64,000 bases of DNA from Elusimicrobiota bacterium (GTDB lineage Bacteria; CG03; SLGR01; JAFGSA01), in contig JAFGSA010000069.1 in NCBI GenBank assembly GCA_016934855.1, positions 1 to 64,000 of the forward strand, read 5' to 3'. This document shows, in pieces, positions 35,566 to 45,300 of the stretch; the stretch's first letter is position 1; every line of letters starts with the position of its first letter. The translations under genes were made by a program, and so were the position numbers. The notes beneath the pieces are model-generated. The model was not told the origin of the DNA and did no database searches. It saw only the letters and a program-made list of their open reading frames with translations.

Positions 35566-36152
35566 ATTACATCCGTATTCTCATGAAAAAACCAAAAAAA
35601 AATCCCCGTACCTTGACCCTTCAAAGTACGGGGATAATAAGTCCGTGCCCCCAGACTCAATACCGGATTGATATCATATACATCGGACCTGCTGTTTATG
35701 AATTTCTGCAGAGGAGTCAGGAACCTGACAGACCACTTCATATAGTATTTCATGACCGAGATGCCGGGACTGCCGCGTATTTTCCTGCCGTAACGCGCTA
35801 TCCCCTGGACTTTGGAAGAAATACCCACAAATACTATAACCAGCAGGAAAATAAGCAGTTTATCGTTGGTCAACACCATGGAATTAAGCACAAAGAACAG
35901 CAGATTTGCCGCTTTTTTGCTTTTTCTCGGTTTAGAGGGAACATGTGTCTTTTTCCTGTCTGCGGAATCGAAATCGGTTATTTTCATTATATGGTTATTC
36001 ATCAGACCGACAGTGCTGAAAGGAGCGGAAAGCGTTATCTTTATTAGCGATAGGCTGTTGTGCAAAGCTGCCGGATACTGCATTATACCCAGAGAAAGGA
36101 ATATACATATCATTAATACACTTATTGCGGATAGAAGCTTTGTTTTATACAT
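35562..36152 (-). CDS. Small two-helix membrane protein (196 aa), putative leader of giant gene 1
   Basis: I do not recognise a family. The N-terminus (res 1-28) is a signal-anchor-like hydrophobic helix after Met-Tyr-Lys-Thr-Lys. A second hydrophobic segment spans about residues 85-110. The middle is strongly basic and the C-terminal third is amphipathic. The start at 36152 is the first Met of the frame and has no obvious ribosome binding site; the upstream DNA is AT-rich. The last ten or so codons overlap a strong terminator hairpin, whose T-tract encodes Phe-Phe-Trp-Phe-Phe. The stop overlaps the start of giant protein 1. It may be a membrane partner of the giant protein, or a peptide whose translation controls read-through. 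Confidence 0.6.
   Translation of the reverse strand: MYKTKLLSAISVLMICIFLSLGIMQYPAALHNSLSLIKITLSAPFSTVGLMNNHIMKITDFDSADRKKTHVPSKPRKSKKAANLLFFVLNSMVLTNDKLLIFLLVIVFVGISSKVQGIARYGRKIRGSPGISVMKYYMKWSVRFLTPLQKFINSRSDVYDINPVLSLGARTYYPRTLKGQGTGIFFWFFHENTDVI
35586..35635 (-). terminator. Strong intrinsic terminator / attenuator inside the end of the 196-aa gene
   Basis: On the minus strand, ATCCCCGTAC pairs with GTACGGGGAT (10 bp). The stem continues through one U-G wobble and UUGA/UCAA to an AGGG loop, making 15 pairs in all. T9, GG and T6 follow at once. It lies within the last codons of the 196-aa gene and about 29 bases upstream of the giant gene 1 start, so it could end transcription before the giant gene. 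Confidence 0.9.
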
Positions 36153-36178
36153 TATATAGTAACATATATATTAATATG

Positions 36179-36190
36179 CTCATACATGAG
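36179..36190. promoter_or_regulatory. Short dyad CTCAT-AC-ATGAG upstream of the small gene
   Basis: Five-base inverted arms with a two-base spacer, about 27 bases before the small gene start. It could be a regulator site or chance. Confidence 0.25.
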
Positions 36191-36224
36191 AAAGTATACT
36201 GCCTGATTGTGAAAAAGCTATGAA

Positions 36225-36243
36225 TGAAACAGCCTGAAACAGC
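36225..36243 (-). promoter_or_regulatory. Tandem direct repeat of GCTGTTTCA with 10-bp period
   Basis: Two exact 9-base copies start exactly one helical turn apart, immediately downstream of the candidate -10 element. This is the layout of a two-site operator. Confidence 0.4.
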
Positions 36244-36286
36244 ATATATAATTTAACATATATTTTACAAAAAATAAAGCCCCCGA

Positions 36287-36318
36287 GTAAGCTATAAGAT
36301 ATAAGCTTTAAGCTGTAA
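36287..36318. repeat. Heptanucleotide tandem repeat (nTAAGCT, about 4.5 units)
   Basis: On the plus strand the units are GTAAGCT, ATAAGAT, ATAAGCT, TTAAGCT and a partial GTAA. It resembles the short tandemly repeated heptamers found between genes in some bacteria. Confidence 0.75.
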
Positions 36319-36339
36319 AAAAACGCCCTATTTCGAGGC
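36317..36339 (-). terminator. Weak terminator-like hairpin at the stop of giant gene 2
   Basis: A four-pair GCCU/GGGC stem overlaps the TAG stop and is followed by seven T residues. The stem is too short to be convincing. Confidence 0.25.
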
Positions 36340-39300
36340 TATAAACTCGGTAAATATCCCCAGTTCGGGCACGACCTGGTCTTCCGGCTTCATCTGCCTG
36401 TCAAACATCCTGGAAAGCCTGCGCCATACCATCTCTGCTACGGGGACTACCCCCTCTTCAGCAAATCCGTATACCGTGAGTTCATCGTACTTCCTGTTGG
36501 GTATTATCACCGGAGGCGGCAGAAGGTCTCCCTTGACCATCCCCACCGCCAGCCTTTCTATGGCTTTTACCAGCTCCTCAACGAATTTCTTCCTGACAGG
36601 CTTCTTTATATCTATCCTGTCGGGATCTACCATGCCGCCGGAGGATATATCTTCCGGCACCTGTTTCTGCCCTCTGAGCTCCATATATCCTTCGTTCATC
36701 CCGATGACCCTGTCTGTAACGGATTTTATCTTCTCATCGGTAAAATCGGTATATGTAATGCCGGTATACTGGCTTACAAGCATCCTGTTCATGAATACGC
36801 CAAGGAACCTGCTATCGTACAGCTGACCGTTATAATGCATGTTCAGCCATATCGGTAAAGCGGTATAATCCGTATAGTCCATATACGCTGACATCTCCTC
36901 TTCGAACGCCCGCCTCAGCCCGTCTTCCGCAGCTGTAAACGCGCCGGCCAGGCTCTCGGACCCGTCAAAAGAGGTTACGGTCATAATCTGTTCTCTGTAT
37001 TTGGCGTCGAAGACGATGATCCTCATGGCTTTCTCGGCCAGTTCGGGATAAACGTCAAAAAGGTCCGCTATCTCGGACCAGGCGGTGTCACTTACGGTGA
37101 AAATGCCGTCTTCAAACGATGTTTTATCGCCTATAGTTACTTGTTCCACTCCCATGTCGTGCAGGTATTCCTCGAAATACTCGCTAATGGATACCCTGTC
37201 TGAAACCTGCCTGTCTATATCGTCCCTGAGGACCGGTTTCAGTATGTTTTTCTCGCCGAATATCGTCCTCTGCAGGCCCTGATAGCGCCTTCTGTGCTCC
37301 GCATAGCCTTCCTCCTTCTCATAGGACGCATAGAACTCGTGGAAAAGTACCTCGGCATTGATCCTGGAGGTATATATTATGCCTGCCGGGTCCGCAAACG
37401 CCAGAAGATAATCTTCGGGACCTTCTATTATGGCGTTGAACAGCCTTATGTCAGTAACGGGAAGCCCTTCCTCGGCGCCTTTTAATATTGCTTTGACCCT
37501 CTCCAGGATCGCCAGGGTTATCTGCCTGTCCCTTCCTCTTAATGCTTTTAATATGCCGAAATGCTTCCGGGCAAGGGCTGCCTGCATACTGTCCTCAAGT
37601 ATTTCCAGGTGCTTTATCAGCGCCAGCTGCTGCTCGCGGGGCATATCCAGCCAGCCTCTGCTCTCTTCAGCAGCCAAGGCAGGTCCGGTAATGGCCGACT
37701 CTCCGTTGCCTATAGCCCGTCTCTCGCTGCTCAGTACAGCTTTTTCCTCGTATAGCCTAGTAAAAGCCCTTAACAGGTTGTTTTTCCTTACAAGAATTCT
37801 CCTTACGGCCTCTTCCACGTCTTCTACTCCATCGTCCCTGCTCATATATGACCTGATAAACTTTTCGAACTCACGATCGTCGATCTCTTGTATCCTCTGT
37901 ATCAGTTTTAACACTGAAACGGGCATCCCTTCTATTCTCCCGGAACCGAAAATAGCCTTGTATATCCCCGCGAGTTCTATCTTACGGTCGTCATACCTGT
38001 CGTCAATACTGAATATATATTCCTTATCTACGCCGAGTATTTCCGTTTCTTCCCCGGCCTGTCTTCTTATAAAATTAGCCGCTTTTACATCATTATTGAA
38101 CAGCAGCCAGTCCAGAACCAGTTCGGCCTGGATCTGATCGAGCTCTTCTTCGGTAAGATCTTCTAAAGATACATCCTTTAAATCCCGGCTGTCAGGGATA
38201 TACCGGGTCAGGACACCCGTGCGCCCTTTTAATACCGCGTACCCGCTTTCCACCGCTCTTTCATAACCCGCCATGACGGCGATGCGGTAAAAAGCCTCGT
38301 CCCTGTATGCCGACGATACTTTGGGTTTGAATATCCATACATCGCCCGTCTGCGGATCCTTCCAGAATTCCTTGACTTTCGTGCCGCCCAGGACCGCTTT
38401 TGCGTCGGAAACAAATTCCAGGCGTTTTACCATATCATACCATTCGCCCTGCGCCTGTGACGCATATATCCTGTCTAATACAGGCAGATACCTGCAGCCG
38501 GAGCCGTCGTTCTTTATCACGAACTGTTTCATCTCATAGAATTTCTCTGCGGCAAACAGGTCCGCCACTGTATAGGAAGCCTCCGTAAGAGTATCAAAAT
38601 CGCCTACTATTATCAGCCTCTCCTTTGGCCTGGATATCGCCACGTTGAGCCGCCTCAGGTCGTCAAGGAATCCTATCTCGGCGTCTTCATTGCTCCGGAC
38701 AAGAGACAATATGACCACTTCCTTCTCTCTCCCCTGGTAAGCGTCTATGGAAGTCACTTCTACCGCGTCCCGCTGCCTGCCAAGCTTCATCAGGTCATCA
38801 ACTATTTCATCGAGTATCTCTTTCGTAAAACCTATTTTCATCAAATCGCCGTACATGCTCTTCAGTCCGGACGGATTCATGAGGATCTTCTTTATCAGGT
38901 CCCTCTGAGCGCCGTAAGCCGTCACTATTGCCACATGTTCCGTCCCGTATGCGCCGCCGGCAAGTCTGGAACTCTCAATCACCTCGATCATCTTTCTCAA
39001 TACTTCTGCCGCTTCGCCTATATTTACATAGGATTTGCCGTCCGGCCCTTCCTTGTCCCGCCAGCCGGCGCCGGCTGTATCCACAAGCTGTACCGAATCT
39101 GGATCAAGGACATCCGACTTCAAAGGTTCCAGTTCCCCGTCATAGAAGAGCGTGCCGAAAAGCTGCACTATCCTGCCGCTGGGCGGAACGACCCTGTATA
39201 TGACTTTCAGCATGATATGCGGCATCCTCGATATTATCCTGTCGAATACGCTGGCGGATACCATCTGTTCATATTCCGGCCGGCCTCTCAGTTCGTCGGG

Positions 39301-42300
39301 GACGAACTGCGGCAGCTGTTTCTGGTCGCCTATAAGTATGAGTTTTGTCTGTTCGTCCGGCGCCTCGCCTTTTCCGTAGCTCTTCTTTGCGAGGAACGCC
39401 GCGCCGAGCTCGTCGGTGAGACCCATGGTCGAAGCTTCGTCAGCCAGTATCAGGTCGAAGCCGCGCGCGGCAAAACTCGTGCCGCCGAAAGATTTCTCCC
39501 GCATAACGGGATCCGTAAGCGCCCTGACATCCGTGGCTACTATCAGGTACCCGCCTTTTCCCTGAGGGAACCTTCTTATGAACTCGTCGAACCCGCTGTC
39601 CATCCAGATAGAACGTTCTTCGGAGTCCATTTTATCCATTGATTCGCTGCTCGCGAGCCTGAGCACAGGAACCCTCCGGTCGTTTATGAAAGCTTTGGCT
39701 ATATTGGACACTGCCTTGTGATTGCTCGACACCGCCAGAACGCTCTTGCCTTCGTTGACTATTTTATGCAGAATTACCAGCGACAGGAGAAACGTTTTTC
39801 CGGATCCAGGAGGTCCCTGTATCACAGTAAGTTTTTTATTATCGTCGAGCATCGCGGATACGGCTCCCATCTGCGTCTCATCCAGCCCTTCTATACCGGA
39901 AGCCCTGAGAACAGCCTTGAAATCGCCCGGAAGAGGATAGCCTTCTTTCAGAGCATCCATATGTTTCTGATCTACCGTAAGACCCAGGAGCATGTCTAAC
40001 GCTGCCGATCCCGTGGTTCCGTTCTCTCTGAGAGCTTTTATAAAATACTGCAGCGGCAGCAGTTGGGCTTTTACCGCCACCTGCGCCGGCCAGTCGTTTT
40101 CCGATGTCGCTTTCGATATAAGTTCGGAGAGCATGGCTTCGTACTGTTCAAGTTCTTCGATGACAATGTATCTTCTCAGCACAGCTTTCAGCCTGTTATT
40201 CCTGCCGAAAAGTTTCCACTGCACACTGCCTTCGCTGTACAACTGCCTGTGCTTGTCGTAATCATGGAGACCCGTAGCAATGTCAGTTTCGGGGTACTTG
40301 ATGGTCATCCCCTCATGGAACAGCACTTCAGCCAGGAAAGGCACTGAATTCTCTATTTCGTTCTGTAAAGTCAGCCCTCTGAGCGATTTTTCCGCCAGGA
40401 ACCCCCCGGGCAGCAGTATCCTGTCGTTTACTGCGTCATATGAAGCCAATAGGTAATCCTCGTACCCGTTGACTATGGCCTCAAACGCTCCGATCTTCCC
40501 TTCGGACAGGTACCTCTCCAGCCTGATTACCGTTTCTTCAGCGTCTCTTCTTTCGTCCGCTTTCATGCTGGCCTGCTTCACTGCAGGATAGGAGAACTGG
40601 AGTGGTTCCATTCCCAGCCTGACCCGCAGGTAATCAAGGGATCTTCTGACAAGCTCTTTCTGATTCTCATCAAGTGATTCGGAACTCATCCGGTCTATGT
40701 CTTCCAGAGCCCTTCCGCGGCCTATCGCTGCCAGCGCTTCCTGTCCGCGTTTTATCTCATAATTTCTGCCTTCCCTGTTACCCAGGTTTTCCCAATGTCC
40801 ACCCCCGCCGGTCCAGTAGAACGTGAATTCAGTCACATCTTCCGGGAGCAACGCCGTATAACTGCCGTTGCTTCTGGCAAGAGGCATGACATACGTCCTG
40901 CTCCAGTCGCCGTTACGCCCTACCCCGGCTTTCACGAATCCGGGGCCGCCGACAATAACTCTCACGGGTTTCTTTCCGAAAGGCTCATCCGGCCTGCCGT
41001 AATACCAGTCTTCGGTATCCTGCGGTTCCTGCTCCACGAGCGTTCCGGCAGCCCTGGCTCTCAGGAGCTGATTGATGCTGTTTATTACGATCGCTGTCTG
41101 CTCGAAATCAGCCGCAGGCATGTCTATATACCCTTTCCCCGCGATATCCGCGCTCTTCCCCACATTAACGGTTATACCGACCTTTTCGACGATGGCAGCA
41201 TCGTCGCCGTTCAGCCACTGGTCAGGATCGGCAGGATCGAAATCGTTGCCGAAATAAACGGCATTTCTAAACGAGACCTCCCATTCGCGGCCGAGTATAT
41301 CAAGAGCTTCGCCCTTATCGAGCAGATCAGCGCCGTGTACTCTTTCAAATCCTCCGTCCCTGTATACATATATTTCCTTGCCGGCGCTGAATTTTTCCTG
41401 CGTGCGCACTATCAGGGCTACATTCATTATCAGATGGTCGTCACCGGTCAAAGAGAGGTCTTCCATCAACTCGTTGAGCAGCCTGGAGTATGCTTCTTCA
41501 ATGTTTGCTCCAGTATTAAGGACGAACTTTCTTCCCTTTCTTAAAAACTCCGCCAACTCGTGCACGGTCTTCTTATCGACCTTCTGCCCTAAGGGAGCGA
41601 GAGTCTCGTCCAGATCAGAGACTATTACCAGTTCTTTTTCATCCAGCGTCTTCACTATCCGGTCGGCCGCGTTCCTGGCCGCCCTGAGAACTGTCTGGTC
41701 CTGCTTCTTGAATACGAGGACGGTGTTCGCGGGTACATATATGCTGATCCGGCCGTTCTTTACTATACTGCCTTTGGGAGCTACGGCATCCGAGAAAACG
41801 TCGGTCAGCACAACCTTGTCCATATCCTTCAGAAGTACGCTCACCCTCCTTGGTTCGTCGCTTCTGTTTGCGACGATCATGAGCCAGTCTTCCTCTTCGG
41901 CCCCGGGATCCGTATACCTGGTGTACGCCGCAACATCGGGAGAATCTGTCGATATGAAGTTTATGTTGGCCGTCTTCAGGGCCGGATGGGTCTGCATGAG
42001 CCTTACGAGCTTCTGATATCCCTGGTAGAACGGATTGTCCTTATTGAGCCGCTCATGCTCGAAAGGTTTCCTGTTCATCGGATCCTTTACGGGAATATCC
42101 GTATCCCGGAACCCCATGCCTATCTCGGCTCCCTGCCAGTTGGTCAGAACACCGGGAAGAGTGCCGAGGACCATGCAGGCGGTCTGGACCTTTTCGGGCG
42201 TGTAACCCATAACAGGCGCTATGCGCGGAAAATCGTGATTGGCCATATTGTTCATCATAGCCCTTATTACGTGGGCGGGATGGCGCCTTATAAACCTTTC

Positions 42301-45300
42301 CACGTCCTGTCCGAACTGCCACGAATCTATGTCCCTTGCCCTGCCCCCGGCAAGATGATCCTTGCGCCGGCCGCTGTCACCTACAAGGAAGTTCAGGACC
42401 ATCTGGATAAAATTATAATTCATTATGGCATCGAACATGTTTCCGCTAAGCCACTGTGTCTCGTCTTCGAGGTCCCATACTTCCCCGACAAGCCATATCT
42501 CGGAATCTATTGTCTTCACGAGCCCGCTGAACTCTGCCCAGAAATCCCTGCGGTTCACGTCTATCGGCACGTCCAGCCGCCAGCCTTTTATGCCGAGAGC
42601 GCTGTAGAATCCCGCTACTCCCAGTACATCCTGCGCTCTTTCCAGGGCAGCCGGATCTTCTATTACGCTCCTGCGTGTCGCCGGATCCTTGAGGAGTTCC
42701 ACCCATTTCCTCCACTCCTTCGGCTGCTGCTGATAAGTATAACCGTATTTATAATCGCCGAGGAAGTATCTTCTCACATCATCGTTAAAATGATTGAGTT
42801 CCGGCAGATCCTTGTAGTCCCACCATCCTTTCCAGTCCGCCAACCTGCCCTTCTTGTCGAATTTCACGTTCCTGAACCAGTCCGCGTACCTGGATTTCCT
42901 GCCTTTTTCCTGAAGATCCCTGAAAGCGAAGAAGCCTTTTCCCGTATGGTTTATAGCGATATCGAGCACAACAGGCATCTGCTCGCCGGTCTCGGCGCCG
43001 GCTTCCAGTAGGTCCAGGAACTGAAGAAGTCCCGCCGCTTTCATACCGGCCCTGCCTTTTGCGTCAGCCGCTTCATATTCCTCGTCGGTGAACCCGGCAT
43101 AACGGTGGTCTATCTGCCTGTAATCGTAAGAATTATATTTATGTATAGTGCCCGATTCATATACGGGGTTAAGGTAGATGAACGAGGCGACCTGCCTAAG
43201 GTAAGGCAGTCTTTCGATGACTCCCCCGATAGTACCGCCAGCGTGCGTATCGTTGTCTTTCCAGTTGATCTCGGTCTGGTTCTGCAGTATTCTCCAGCAC
43301 GCCCAGCCGGGAACATCTCCCATATAATCCAGGAAATCATCGAATTTACTCATGGGATCTTTTTCCGAACCCAGGATCTCTTCTATATCCATCCTGAACG
43401 CGTGTCCAGCAGGAAGCCTCTCTACGGCGCTTCTTATGTAATAGAGCAGCCAGCCGCTGTCTATATGTGACTGCAGTATACTGATGTTAGCTGGATCCTG
43501 CAGCAGGCGCGATACCGCGAGCGCCAGTCCGTACAGTCCCGGGGCGGATATATGCTCTATGTATTCCCCGTTTCCGCCCGTGAACCTGTACGCCTCGCCG
43601 CCTGTGCATACCTCGACATATTCCTTGTCTTCCGGCTCTTTCATGTCGGGATTATGGAACCTGTCTACCAGTATCTGGTAGCCGGGTCTGTCCGCAAGCT
43701 TTATCCATTCCGGCGTCGGATAGATATATTCTTCGGAAAGCTCCTGCATGTAATCCATGAACATGCCGAACCTGCGTTTTCCGTACGCTGTATCCGTCTC
43801 GCCGGTTAATCTGTCCGCATTCAGTATCTCCCGGAGCCTCTTTCTGACAGGATTGGTTCTGGGCAGCCTTTTCATATGCAGCTCGATGAAATCGAAGATG
43901 TAGCCCTGGCTTATATCCCAGTCTATCAGCCCCTGGTTGTCTATCCATTTTGCCATAAGGAAGAACCCGTGAAGCCCGGGCGGGCTTATCCCCACGCTGT
44001 TCCCGTGGGAAATGAAGTTATATCTTCCGCCTGAAGTAAGCACACCCACGGTTTCTCTCAGCCACTGAGGCTGATCCTGGCTCCTGACCGTGAAAAGCAT
44101 CGTATCGAGCTCTTCGGCGAGCTGCGTCATCATGAGGACAAAGAGCTCTTCCTTCTTATACCAGCTGAGGTCATCCCTGGCATGCAGTTCTTCCGCCCAA
44201 CCGAGCAGGGCATCCGCGCCCTCTATCCCCTTAAGGAGTTTCCTCAGGTATATATGGTAATGCCCCTGTTTGTAATGGTCCAGGACAGCATCGTAACCGG
44301 CGCCGGCCTCTATCTCGCTCTTCCTCCCCAGGAATCCCAGCAATCCCTCGCTCTCTGCACTGACAACGGCTCCCATGGGCCTCCCCACTCCCTTTGTTTC
44401 ATTTATGTGGAACTCGAATTTTCCGGCGCCGCCCCGGCCCCTGGTAAGGATGTCCCTGGCGGTCTCCCTGAGTTTTGTCTGGCTCAGCCCTGTTTTCATA
44501 TTCTCGGAGATACCCCTGACAAGCGATCTCATCTCCTTGCGGGCTTCTTCTTCCTTGCGTATATCTTCACCCCAGGTTCTGAGATATGTTGCGGACGTAT
44601 TAGTGCCGTTGAGTATCTGCGCTATCTTCGCCGACTCGACTGCCGCGGTATAGAATCTTTCCGGATCGTTAACAGCCATCGAAAGGACATCGTTCATAAG
44701 ATTAAAATACGTCTCGGGATCCGCGTCATCAGGGATGACGAGGTTCCTTCCCAGTATATTGGCCTCGGCGATTATCCCCTCTCCCAGGATATTCTTATAT
44801 TCCGATGCTTTCAGTACCCACGGCGAAGCCAGGATCACGCTCATCGTCGCGGCGCCGTTCACCTCGGTGAACTCGCAGGTTCCGGTCTCGTCGTCAGAAT
44901 CCAGGACGACAAGCGAACTGGCGATGAGCATCAGCTGTTTCTGCCGGTCTTTGAACTGGGGAACGAACACCAGCCTCCCCGGGTACTGCTTCCTGTCTTT
45001 TTCTATTTCCTTCTGCAGGTCTTCCAGGCCTTTCTTCATATCCCAGCTCGCCTGGTAATCCTGGACGCGCCCGAAGATGACGACCTGTTTTCCTGCCCTC
45101 GCCAGTTTCCTTATATTCTCGTGTGTAAGGGCCCTGTCGGGACTGACTTTTACTGATACGAGCCTGCCGGCATAACTTGCTATGGGCTGATCCGGATCCA
45201 GCTCCAGACCGAGAACCTCGTTCAGCTCCATTACAGCCTGCCTCATGACCCGCCTTGCCTCTTCCCACGTGAGGTCTCCTATGTCGGCGAGGTCTTTACC

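Larger units (their letters stand above)
36153..36327 (-). promoter_or_regulatory. AT-rich intergenic region with candidate promoter for the small gene and giant gene 1
   Basis: This is the only non-coding stretch in the window. On the minus strand TTGTAA (36270-36265) and TATATG 16 bases on form a weak sigma-70-like pair. Two direct GCTGTTTCA repeats lie just downstream, over the expected start point. An inverted CTCAT/ATGAG pair is at 36179-36190. Promoter assignment is tentative. Confidence 0.35.

Noticed and set aside
35529..36159. Plus-strand frames opposite the 196-aa gene
   Set aside because: They have no start signals or domain, and the minus-strand reading gives a plausible membrane protein coupled to the giant gene.
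36287..36318. Heptamer repeats as a CRISPR fragment
   Set aside because: The units are only 7 bases, directly adjoining and without spacers.
38560..39930. Helicase as part of a prophage or plasmid
   Set aside because: It is in frame inside the giant protein and no phage or plasmid genes are nearby.
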